Of a stretch of 10,093 bases of DNA, positions 1 to 6,707 are shown piece by piece (positions within the stretch are counted from its first letter, which is position 1; each line of letters begins with the position of its first letter). A program made the position numbers and the translations under genes. The notes beneath the pieces are model-generated. The model did not search any database. It was not told where the DNA came from and saw nothing but the letters and a program-made list of their open reading frames with translations. The stretch is from contig CANRJU010000078.1 of the NCBI GenBank assembly GCA_947631075.1, positions 1 to 10,093 of the forward strand, given 5' to 3'. This stretch comes from an uncultured Lachnospiraceae bacterium. GTDB taxonomy: Bacteria; Bacillota; Clostridia; Lachnospirales; Lachnospiraceae.

Positions 1-420
1 GATGACGCATCTTCTGAGCTTCTATTAAAATGTGATGACGAACTTCAAAATTTGATTCGGATTCTGGACAAGCTGGACCTTCACGAAGTCCGCTCTCTGA
101 AGCTTCACTACGAAAGTGATACGGCAGAAGCCATGACAGGAAAATTGCGCAGCATCAAGAGCCTCCATGATCTTGCCTCCCCGATGAAGCAGGCTGAAGG
201 CGGATGGATACCGGATTTTCAGTCCCGGTATTTTACTGCGGATTTTCCATATGGGCTTGCCATTATTGAAGAAATGGCAGAAATATTAAACTTCAATGTC
301 CCCAATATAAAGGAGACTATGGACTGGTATCGGAACGTGACAAAAGATTTTAATCGGCTAGATCTTAGAAGTCAGGGAATTCACAACATTGAAGATATCT
401 ACAGACTGTATGGAACATAA
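1..420 (+). CDS. Octopine/nopaline (opine) dehydrogenase family protein, 3' end only
   Basis: The frame is open from base 1 and ends at TAA 418-420, so the last 139 codons of a longer gene are present; the N-terminal NAD(P)-binding domain lies outside. The segment FTADFPYGLAIIEEMAEILN, followed by a proline-containing turn and an amphipathic helix, resembles the C-terminal substrate domain of octopine/nopaline-type dehydrogenases, where an RYxxxDxPxGL-type motif precedes a helix and a VPxP-like loop. Family members reductively join the amine of an amino acid to an alpha-keto acid, or reverse that reaction. It lies 42 bases before the nucleotidyltransferase gene on the same strand with no visible terminator, so it is probably part of the phosphonate operon. 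The substrate is unknown. A role on aminoethylphosphonate is only inference. A TTG at 52 is in frame but is not a credible start. Confidence 0.65.
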   Translation, partial: DDASSELLLKCDDELQNLIRILDKLDLHEVRSLKLHYESDTAEAMTGKLRSIKSLHDLASPMKQAEGGWIPDFQSRYFTADFPYGLAIIEEMAEILNFNVPNIKETMDWYRNVTKDFNRLDLRSQGIHNIEDIYRLYGT

Positions 421-462
421 TTAAGAATAGTTTGCAAAAAAAGTATTTGGAGGATACGCACA

Positions 463-1359
463 ATGGAATTAAACAGGGAACAATTTGACATGATGACAGC
501 CCTGATAGAATCAGACCGTGCTCGGGGGCAGAAAGTGATGGACGGGGAAAGTAAGTTTTTTTCAAAAACGGCGCAGCATTTGCTGGAAGAACTGACGGAA
601 CTTGGTTTTGTTGATAATGGGAATGTAACGGAGCCGGGGATCAATGCCCTTGAACCATACCGGGTCAGGCGCGCGATATTTATTGCTGCCGGTTTTGGCT
701 CCCGTCTCGCGCCGATTACCTTTAATACTCCGAAGCCTCTTGTGCGTGTTCACGGCGTGCGTATTATTGACCGGTTGATTGATGCCTGTCTGGCAGTTGG
801 GATTGATGAAATCTATATTGTCCGCGGATATCTTGCGGAGCAGTTTGAACAGCTCCTTTACAAGTATCCCATGATTAAGTTTTTAGAAAATCCCGTGTAT
901 AATGAGGCGAATAATATCAGTTCGGCCCTTGTTGCGAAATCCATGCTGTCCAACGCCTATGTGATTGAGGCGGACCTGCTTCTTTCCAATCCGGATATCA
1001 TAAAAAAATATCATTTCCGTTCCAATTTTCTTGGAATTAAGAAGGAGCGCTCGGATGACTGGTGCTTTAAAGCAAAAAATGGGATTATCATGGAACAGCA
1101 AGTCGGAGGAGAGGGCGACGATATCTGGCAGATGGTGGGCATTTCTTACTGGGACAGAAGGGATGGGCAGATGCTTTCCGAGGATATCCCGGCGGTATAT
1201 AGTTCGCCCGGCGGAAGGGAACGGTATTGGGAGCAGGTTCCGCTCCGGTACTGTAGAGACCATTATAAGGTGGAGGTCTGTGAATGTTTTGAACCGGACA
1301 TTGTCGAGATTGATACATTCAAGGAATTAAAGGCGATTGATTCCGCTTATGACCTATGA
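463..1359 (+). CDS. LicC/PntC-like phosphonate (AEP) cytidylyltransferase with N-terminal winged-helix segment
   Basis: A 298-residue predicted cytoplasmic sugar-nucleotidyltransferase-fold enzyme. Residues 1-66 look like a small winged helix, the arrangement found in front of many LicC-type choline-phosphate cytidylyltransferases. Residues 70-298 are the NTP-transferase domain: the signature AAGFGSRLAP (75-84) with T89-P90-K91, the NEANNISSAL segment (147-156) typical of LicC relatives, the metal-ligand candidate D171 (EADLLL), and a second acidic site VEID (281-284). Placed with PEP mutase, phosphonopyruvate decarboxylase and an AEP transaminase, it most likely makes CMP-AEP from CTP and AEP, the reaction described for the nucleotidyltransferase half of PntC. 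The start is supported by GGAGG at 449-453, nine bases upstream. A choline- or other phospho-alcohol substrate remains possible, since the fold does not fix the acceptor. Confidence 0.82.
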   Translation: MELNREQFDMMTALIESDRARGQKVMDGESKFFSKTAQHLLEELTELGFVDNGNVTEPGINALEPYRVRRAIFIAAGFGSRLAPITFNTPKPLVRVHGVRIIDRLIDACLAVGIDEIYIVRGYLAEQFEQLLYKYPMIKFLENPVYNEANNISSALVAKSMLSNAYVIEADLLLSNPDIIKKYHFRSNFLGIKKERSDDWCFKAKNGIIMEQQVGGEGDDIWQMVGISYWDRRDGQMLSEDIPAVYSSPGGRERYWEQVPLRYCRDHYKVEVCECFEPDIVEIDTFKELKAIDSAYDL

Positions 1360-1439
1360 GCCACATTAGATGAATTGCGAAAATGGGACATAGGAGATAA
1401 GCAGATGTGACTGCACAAAACAGGATGGAAGGTGACATA

Positions 1440-2579
1440 ATGGAAGGAATAAAAAGGAACATACTTTTGAACCCAGGTCCCTCAACTACGACAGATTCCG
1501 TTAAATACGCACAGATTGTGCCGGATATTTGTCCGCGTGAGGAGGAGTTCGCCTCGCTGATGAAGGGGCTGCGGGAGGATCTGGTGAGAATCGTACATGG
1601 GAACCAGAATAAGTACACGGCAGTGCTGTTCTGTGGATCTGGCACAATGAACATAGATGTCTGCCTCAATTCCTTATTGCCGGAAGGCAAAAAGGCGCTC
1701 ATTGTCAATAATGGGGCTTATAGTGCGCGTGCCGTGGAAATTTGTCAGTATTACGGACTGCCGCACATGGACCTGCAATTTCCGGTGGATGAGCTTCCGG
1801 ATTTAAACATGATAGAGAAGGTCCTCCGTGAGAATCCGGATATTGCCCTTGTGCACACCACCCACAATGAGACGGGCACGGGCATATTGAACCCGGTTCG
1901 GGAAATCGGGGAATTGGCGCACAGATATGGAGCGGTATTTACGGTTGATACAACATCAACCTATGCCATGAGGCCGATCGATATTGAGCGTGACAATATT
2001 GATTTCTGTATGGCATCGGCGCAAAAGGGACTTACGGCATTTACAGGCTTATCTTTTGTGGTGGGAAACAGGACAATTATAGAAAATTCAAAGGATTATC
2101 CGAAGCGTTCGTATTACTGCAACCTTTTTCTCCAATATGACTATTTTGAAAAGACGGGAGAGATGCACTTTACTCCTCCGGTTCAGACGATTTACGCTAC
2201 TTTGCAGGCAATTAAAGAGTATTGGGCAGAGGGCGAGCAGGCAAAGTGGAAGCGTCACACAAGAGTGTTCAATGCCATAAATAAGGGTTTGGATGAGCTT
2301 GGGTTCAGACAGGTGATCCGACCGGAATGGCGGGCGGGACTTGTATCCTCGGCGATATATCCGGATGACCCGAGCTGGAGCTTTGAAAAGATTCATGATT
2401 ACTGTTACGAGCGTGGCTTTACAATCTATCCCGGAAAGATTTCGACAACAAATACTTTCCGTCTTTGCGCACTGGGAGCGATTGATGAGCAGGATATATA
2501 TAATTTCTTTGAGGTATTCCGGGAGGCGCTTGCAATAACGGGAGTGTCAGTTCCTGTTCGCTATAACCTTAATGTCTAA
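1440..2579 (+). CDS. phnW: 2-aminoethylphosphonate--pyruvate transaminase-like aminotransferase (PhnW family)
   Basis: A fold-type I PLP aminotransferase of the small class V group, 379 residues. The opening NILLNPGPSTTT (7-18) matches the LLTPGPxTT start of PhnW proteins. The PLP-contacting aspartate is probably D170 (VDTTSTYA) and the Schiff-base lysine K196 (SAQKGL). In this operon it should run in the biosynthetic direction, aminating phosphonoacetaldehyde to AEP. Start choice: an in-frame GTG at 1407 (after AGGAGA 1392-1397) and an ATG at 1425 are possible. ATG 1440 is preferred because GGAAGG (1427-1432) sits seven bases upstream and because it places the NPGP motif at the usual distance from the N-terminus. 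The gene starts 80 bases after the nucleotidyltransferase gene and stops 24 bases before the PEP mutase gene. In known PntC proteins these two activities are fused; here they are separate genes. Confidence 0.85.
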   Translation: MEGIKRNILLNPGPSTTTDSVKYAQIVPDICPREEEFASLMKGLREDLVRIVHGNQNKYTAVLFCGSGTMNIDVCLNSLLPEGKKALIVNNGAYSARAVEICQYYGLPHMDLQFPVDELPDLNMIEKVLRENPDIALVHTTHNETGTGILNPVREIGELAHRYGAVFTVDTTSTYAMRPIDIERDNIDFCMASAQKGLTAFTGLSFVVGNRTIIENSKDYPKRSYYCNLFLQYDYFEKTGEMHFTPPVQTIYATLQAIKEYWAEGEQAKWKRHTRVFNAINKGLDELGFRQVIRPEWRAGLVSSAIYPDDPSWSFEKIHDYCYERGFTIYPGKISTTNTFRLCALGAIDEQDIYNFFEVFREALAITGVSVPVRYNLNV

Positions 2580-2603
2580 TTTTTCAGAAAGGCGATAAAC
2601 AAA

Positions 2604-3902
2604 ATGAAAAAGTCATATGTTTGTTTTTGCACTGACATCATTCATGAGGGACATCTTAACATGATTGCGGAAGCGAAGAAACGCGGCAGGGTCATTGTTG
2701 GATGCCTGTCAGAGAAGGTCATACTCAGATATAACAAGATTATCCCGACCATATCACAGGATGACAGAATCCGTCTCTATAAAAGCATAGAGGATGTTGA
2801 CGAAGTCGTGGTTCAGGAAGATATGTTCTACGATGACGTGATTACGCTTATTCAGCCGGATTATATTTTACATGGGGACAACTGGCTGGAAGGTCCCATG
2901 AGATCAATCCGGGATTATGTTATAAGCAAGGTTTCTGAATATGGTGGGGAAGTCGTGGATATTCCCTACACAACTGATGAAAGGGTGAAAAAGGCCGATT
3001 TGCAGCGCAGGGAAAAACTTGCCATGCCGGAGTACCGCAGAAAGCGCCTGCGTCAGCTCATAGAGCTTTGCCCGATTGTTAAGGCGATGGAGGCCCACAG
3101 CGGACTTACGGGCCTTATTGTCGAGAAGACAGTCGTGGAGCGCGAAGGAAAGCTGGACCAGTTCGATGCCATGTGGATATCCAGCCTTTGTGACAGTACA
3201 GAAAAGGGGAAGCCGGATATCGAGCTTGTGGATATGACCAGTCGTTTCCGTACAATCGAAGATATTACAGAAGTAACCACGAAGCCGATTATTTTTGACG
3301 GTGATACAGGGGGACTGACAGAACATTTTGTTTATACGGTCAGAAGTTTGGAACGTATGGGCGTCTCGGCAGTCATTATTGAGGACAAAAAGGGGTTAAA
3401 GAAAAACAGCCTTTTCGGCACCGAAGTAGAACAGACCCAGGCTTCAATCGAGGAGTTCAGTGAGAAAATCGCTGCCGGAAAGCGCGCCCAGCTTACGGAT
3501 GATTTTATGATCATTGCCCGGATTGAGAGCCTTATTCTGGACAGAGGAATGGAGGACGCGCTTGAGAGGGCCAGGGCTTTTGTGAAAGCCGGTGCCGACG
3601 GCATCATGATACATAGCCGGAAAAAGGAGCCAGACGAGATTCTGGAATTTTGTGACAGGTTCAGGACAGAAGACCGGACAACGCCGATTGTGGTTGTTCC
3701 CAGCAGTTTCAATTCTATTACAGAAGGCGAGCTGGTACAGCATGGCGTTAATATCGTTATTTATGCGAACCAGCTTACAAGGAGCGCGTTTCCTGCCATG
3801 CAGAAGACGGCGGAAGATATCTTGAAATATCATAGGGCAAAAGAAGTAGATGAGCGGCTGATGCCGATCAGGGATGTTATTACTCTGATTGACGAATTGT
3901 GA
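2604..3902 (+). CDS. aepX: Phosphoenolpyruvate mutase with N-terminal cytidylyltransferase-like domain
   Basis: A 432-residue two-domain protein. Residues 1-135 align by eye with TagD-type cytidylyltransferases: HEGH at 14-17, the DDRIRLY segment at 53-59, HGDNW at 90-94 and IPYT at 120-123. The ISTT-type signature expected after IPYT is not visible. Residues about 150-432 form the isocitrate-lyase/PEP-mutase barrel: FDGDTGG, the diagnostic EDKxxxxxNS motif at 260-269 (EDKKGLKKNS), ARIES, and VVVPSSFNS. That motif separates true PEP mutases from other superfamily members. The enzyme rearranges PEP to phosphonopyruvate, the committed step of phosphonate synthesis, which needs the following decarboxylase to pull the unfavourable equilibrium forward. 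The ribosome site is AGAAAGG at 2586-2592. The decarboxylase gene follows after 12 bases. The role of the N-terminal domain is not established by the sequence. Confidence 0.93.
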   Translation: MKKSYVCFCTDIIHEGHLNMIAEAKKRGRVIVGCLSEKVILRYNKIIPTISQDDRIRLYKSIEDVDEVVVQEDMFYDDVITLIQPDYILHGDNWLEGPMRSIRDYVISKVSEYGGEVVDIPYTTDERVKKADLQRREKLAMPEYRRKRLRQLIELCPIVKAMEAHSGLTGLIVEKTVVEREGKLDQFDAMWISSLCDSTEKGKPDIELVDMTSRFRTIEDITEVTTKPIIFDGDTGGLTEHFVYTVRSLERMGVSAVIIEDKKGLKKNSLFGTEVEQTQASIEEFSEKIAAGKRAQLTDDFMIIARIESLILDRGMEDALERARAFVKAGADGIMIHSRKKEPDEILEFCDRFRTEDRTTPIVVVPSSFNSITEGELVQHGVNIVIYANQLTRSAFPAMQKTAEDILKYHRAKEVDERLMPIRDVITLIDEL

Positions 3903-3914
3903 CAGGAGAATATC

Positions 3915-5039
3915 ATGAAGGTTGAAAAACTTATTAAAATATTGAATACAGATTTTTACGCGGGCGTCCCGGATTCCCAGCTCCGGGCCCTGTGCGATTA
4001 TCTGATGGATACATACGGAATCGACCCGAAGCACCATATCATAGCGGCCAATGAGGGGAATGCCGTGGGGCTGGCGGCCGGCTATCATCTGGCGACCGGA
4101 AAAGTTCCGGTCGTGTATATGCAGAATAGCGGCGAGGGGAACATCATCAACCCCGTCGCGTCCCTTTTGAATGACAAGGTCTATGCGATCCCCTGCATTT
4201 TCATCATAGGCTGGCGGGGAGAACCGGGCGTCCACGACGAGCCGCAGCACATCTATCAGGGCGAGGTCACGGTGAAGCTGTTGGATGACATGGATATCTC
4301 GTCCTTTATAATTGGCTCAGAAACGACGGATGAGGAAGTGATAGAGGTTATGGTGCATTTCCGGGGACTTTTGAAAAGGGGAAAAAGCGCGGCCTTTGTG
4401 ATCCGGAAGGGCGCGCTGACATATGAGGGAAAGACGGCCTATAGGAACAGCAATACGATGAGCCGCGAGGAGGCCATCCGTCATATCGTGAAATTTACCG
4501 GGGACGATCCAATCGTTTCCACGACAGGGAAGGCCAGCCGAGAGCTCTTTGAAATCCGGGAGCAGAACGGGCAGGGACATTCCTATGATTTTCTGACAGT
4601 GGGCTCCATGGGACACGCCTCATCCATAGCCTTCGGCCTGGCGGTCCAGAGACCGGATAAAAAGGTGTGGTGCATCGACGGGGACGGCGCGGTCTTTATG
4701 CACATGGGAGCGATGGCGCTGCTGGGTGCTCATGCTCCTGAGAATATGGTCCATGTCGTGATCAATAATGAAGCTCACGAGACGGTGGGCGGCATGCCGA
4801 CAGTGGCGGGCCAGGTAGATCTTGTAAAAATGGTCGGGGCGTGCGGCTATCCGTATGCGGCGCGGGCGGAAGACTTTGCGGGGCTTGACAGGGAACTGGA
4901 GCTGGCGAAGAACCGGAAGGCGCTCAGTCTGATTGAGGTAAAATGCGCGCTGGGAGCCCGGGCGAATCTGGGGCGTCCTACCACGACGGCAAGGGAGAAT
5001 AAAGAGAATTTTATGAAACAAATGAATAATGACAGGTGA
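3915..5039 (+). CDS. aepY: Phosphonopyruvate decarboxylase
   Basis: A thiamine-diphosphate enzyme of 374 residues, about the usual length for the family. The N-terminal pyrimidine-binding half carries GVPDS (17-21), typical of phosphonopyruvate and sulfopyruvate decarboxylases, and the ThDP-activating glutamate E47 in NEGNAVGLAAG. The C-terminal pyrophosphate-binding half carries the GDG (256-258) to NN (284-285) metal/ThDP motif. It converts phosphonopyruvate to phosphonoacetaldehyde and carbon dioxide, making the upstream mutase step effectively irreversible. AGGAGA at 3904-3909 lies five bases before the ATG. It is the last gene of the operon; the hairpin terminator starts 19 bases after its stop. 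Sampled sequence lines are 60-65% GC, clearly richer than the transaminase and nucleotidyltransferase genes, so this gene may have a different history. Sulfopyruvate as substrate is unlikely given the PEP mutase neighbour. Confidence 0.93.
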   Translation: MKVEKLIKILNTDFYAGVPDSQLRALCDYLMDTYGIDPKHHIIAANEGNAVGLAAGYHLATGKVPVVYMQNSGEGNIINPVASLLNDKVYAIPCIFIIGWRGEPGVHDEPQHIYQGEVTVKLLDDMDISSFIIGSETTDEEVIEVMVHFRGLLKRGKSAAFVIRKGALTYEGKTAYRNSNTMSREEAIRHIVKFTGDDPIVSTTGKASRELFEIREQNGQGHSYDFLTVGSMGHASSIAFGLAVQRPDKKVWCIDGDGAVFMHMGAMALLGAHAPENMVHVVINNEAHETVGGMPTVAGQVDLVKMVGACGYPYAARAEDFAGLDRELELAKNRKALSLIEVKCALGARANLGRPTTTARENKENFMKQMNNDR

Positions 5040-5058
5040 CAGAATTTAAACTTTTAGT

Positions 5059-5116
5059 AAAAGATTCAATGGGAGATATTTTGTAGTATTTTCTATTGAA
5101 TCTTTTTTTATTTTCT
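5059..5116 (+). terminator. Intrinsic terminator of the phosphonate operon
   Basis: A 12-bp perfect stem, 5059-5070 with 5095-5106, extends inward by ten more pairs (four of them G·U) to a four-base loop TTGT, giving a 22-bp stem. It runs into TTTTTTTATTTT. The four G·U pairs work only in RNA read from the plus strand, which fits termination of the operon ending at 5039. Confidence 0.85.
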
Positions 5117-5194
5117 AACATATCTGTAATCATATTCAACACTTAAATAAGCTCTCGATATCCTATCTATGGCTCTTATTAGTTTTGAAGCAGG

Positions 5195-5221
5195 AGTTTG
5201 TGGCGTAAAGCGCCACAAACT
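5195..5221. repeat. Perfect inverted repeat upstream of the Rpn promoter
   Basis: AGTTTGTGGCG (5195-5205) and its exact reverse complement (5211-5221) are separated by five bases. No T-tract follows on either strand, so it is a poor terminator. It ends 15 bases before the -35 box at 5237, a position suited to an operator or to the edge of an inserted segment. Its function is not known. Confidence 0.55.
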
Positions 5222-5236
5222 TGTGCCAGACAACAA

Positions 5237-5266
5237 TTGACATCCAGTCTGTGGGCAGAGTATAAT
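5237..5266 (+). promoter_or_regulatory. Consensus sigma-A promoter for the Rpn-family gene
   Basis: TTGACA (5237-5242) and TATAAT (5261-5266) are both perfect consensus hexamers with an 18-base spacer. Transcription would start near 5273, giving a leader of about 80 bases before the ATG at 5352. Confidence 0.85.
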
Positions 5267-5290
5267 GGAATTGTACAAAATGCGAGCGTA

Positions 5291-5305
5291 GCATATTTTA
5301 TATGC
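5291..5305 (+). promoter_or_regulatory. Small palindrome in the leader of the Rpn-family gene
   Basis: GCATAT and ATATGC flank a TTT loop, forming a compact 6-bp hairpin in the predicted 5' untranslated leader. It sits between two copies of ATGCGA, at about 5280 and 5303. It could be an RNA structure or a protein site; nothing in the sequence decides which. Confidence 0.35.
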
Positions 5306-5351
5306 GAAATGTCATAACACGAGACTAGGAAAGCACAGAGGGAGGATGCGG

Positions 5352-6494
5352 ATGGGAGAAAACATTCAAAACAAGGAGCAGAATGACAGCATGTCCGGCA
5401 GTATGGCCGTGCTGCACACCCTTCAGGTAACAGAGGGGATGGAGGGATTGGACCAGGCCAGCAAAGAGCTGTACAAGCACAAAGAAGTGCTGGCAATCAT
5501 ATTGAAGGGTGTGGTGAGGGAGTATGAAGCCTACAGCTATCCGGAGATTATGGATTTTATTGAGAGGGATTCTATCACCGATACCGAGGTTGTATCACCG
5601 GGACACAGCGACATAGACAACCGCATCACAGGCGATGATAAAGAGTTCATCGCCCTACGGGAGAAACTTTCCCAGTTTGACGCCAAGTTCCGGGCGTTAA
5701 ACCCGGAACTGTCGGGGAAGGACATCACTGTGAATCTGCATATAGACATCGAGCCCCAGAAGGAATACAAGCCGGGATATCCCATTGAAAAAAGAGGGAT
5801 TTACTATCTGGCGCGGGAGCTGTCGTCCCAGTTATCACTGGTGACTGAGGACACAAATTATAGCAGTTTGTCGAAATGCTATTCCATCTTTATCTGTCGG
5901 GACGGTGTGCCAGAAGATGAGCGGTTCAGCATTTCCGTCATTGAGATGAGCAACACGCAGAATTACGGAAAATGCCATCCTAAAAAGGAAGACTACGACC
6001 TGCTGACGCTGGTAATCATCCGGCTGGGAGATCAGATATTTCGCGAGATGGAAATCGATGAAAAAGAAAAGGCAGAAGAGTATACGGACAAGAACGGGAT
6101 GCTGGAGTTTTTGCATGCCATTATGTATCCGCACAAGGACAATTTTTTAGAAACGGTAAAAAAGTATATTGATTTTTCGGAGAATAAAGAGCTCTGGAGG
6201 GAGGTAGATCAAATGACGGGACTGGGAATGAAAATCGGCGAAGAATGCTGGGAGGAAGGACGCCAGGTTGGATGGAATGAGGGCCGTCAGTCGGGATGGG
6301 ACGAGGGTCAAAAATCAGGTATAGAGCTTGGCGCGACAGAAAAGGAGAAAAGTATTGCGTTTCGCATGTTTTCAAGGAACAATCCGCTGGAGAATGTCAG
6401 TGACACTCTGGGAATATCTATGGATTACACAATAGAGCTGCATCAGCAGTATGAACATATGGTGCATGAGGAGTCGAAATACGGAGAGAAGTAG
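5352..6494 (+). CDS. Rpn-family (PD-(D/E)XK nuclease / putative transposase) protein
   Basis: A 380-residue protein of a type abundant and multicopy in Lachnospiraceae genomes. The core resembles Rpn/YhgA-type PD-(D/E)XK nucleases: a helix with E57/E59, a candidate catalytic D110 (SQFDAKFRAL), then the strand HIDIEPQ (130-136) with E134-x-Q in place of the usual ExK, followed by PGYPIEKRGIYY. Known Rpn proteins are DNA endonucleases that stimulate recombination, and many annotated transposase homologues belong here. Residues 301-329 hold repeated EGRQxGW-type units, the EG-rich tail seen in this group. GGAGG at 5341-5345 directly touches an ATG at 5346, so the ATG at 5352, six bases away, is the better start. 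A consensus promoter lies upstream. A degraded copy of its 3' part begins at its own stop codon. Confidence 0.78.
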   Translation: MGENIQNKEQNDSMSGSMAVLHTLQVTEGMEGLDQASKELYKHKEVLAIILKGVVREYEAYSYPEIMDFIERDSITDTEVVSPGHSDIDNRITGDDKEFIALREKLSQFDAKFRALNPELSGKDITVNLHIDIEPQKEYKPGYPIEKRGIYYLARELSSQLSLVTEDTNYSSLSKCYSIFICRDGVPEDERFSISVIEMSNTQNYGKCHPKKEDYDLLTLVIIRLGDQIFREMEIDEKEKAEEYTDKNGMLEFLHAIMYPHKDNFLETVKKYIDFSENKELWREVDQMTGLGMKIGEECWEEGRQVGWNEGRQSGWDEGQKSGIELGATEKEKSIAFRMFSRNNPLENVSDTLGISMDYTIELHQQYEHMVHEESKYGEK

Positions 6495-6582
6495 ATTTCG
6501 GTGATGATCAAATGACAGAACTGGGAATGAAAATCGGCGAAGAATACCGAAAGGAAGGACGCCGGGGTGAATAGAATGAGGG
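6489..6582 (+). pseudogene. Degenerate tandem copy of the 3' part of the Rpn-family gene
   Basis: Bases 6506-6582 match 6207-6283 without gaps, with 10 mismatches in 77 by hand count (about 87% identity). Read in the corresponding frame, the copy gives DQMTELGMKIGEEYRKEGRR and then a TAG where the intact gene has TGG. A shared EVD codon run just before it is followed by nine extra bases (TTCGGTGAT). The differences suggest it derives from a diverged paralogue rather than a recent slip of the adjacent gene. No 5' portion is present, so it is not functional as a nuclease. Confidence 0.7.
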
Positions 6583-6623
6583 AAAAAACCAACTCCGTGA
6601 ACCTGTCGCCAGTGTTCACGGAG
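6583..6623 (-). terminator. Intrinsic terminator for the minus-strand genes
   Basis: CTCCGTGAAC (6593-6602) and GTTCACGGAG (6614-6623) form a perfect 10-bp stem. Inside it, CTG/CAG can add three pairs past one bulged T, leaving a TCGC loop. Read on the minus strand the stem is followed by TTGG and then six Ts (6588 down to 6583). On the plus strand the following bases are CTTTATC, a weaker tract, so it may only partly stop Rpn transcription. Confidence 0.6.
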
Positions 6624-6707
6624 CTTTATCTGAAAGTATATGAAAACTAAGGAACCGCCGCATACAGAATCGCGCATACGGCGACGCGGGGGGTCTGTGC
6701 GGGAGAT

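Noticed and set aside
1407..1439. GTG 1407 as the start of the transaminase
   Set aside because: It has a usable ribosome site but adds 11 residues before the normal family start; ATG 1440 has its own GGAAGG and fits the family better.
3444..4250. A 268-residue open frame on the minus strand across the mutase and decarboxylase genes
   Set aside because: It spans two confidently identified plus-strand genes and their boundary, has no recognisable domain, and lacks regulatory signals.
5179..5496. A minus-strand frame of 105 codons over the Rpn promoter and start
   Set aside because: It is Cys/Pro-rich low-quality translation that overlaps a consensus promoter and the start of the Rpn gene; it is different from the relic frame noted as a finding.
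6652..6685. A CGCCG/CGGCG imperfect inverted repeat with two GCATAC copies, considered as a second terminator or a transposon end
   Set aside because: The stem has internal mismatches and no T-tract on either strand, and no partner end was found.
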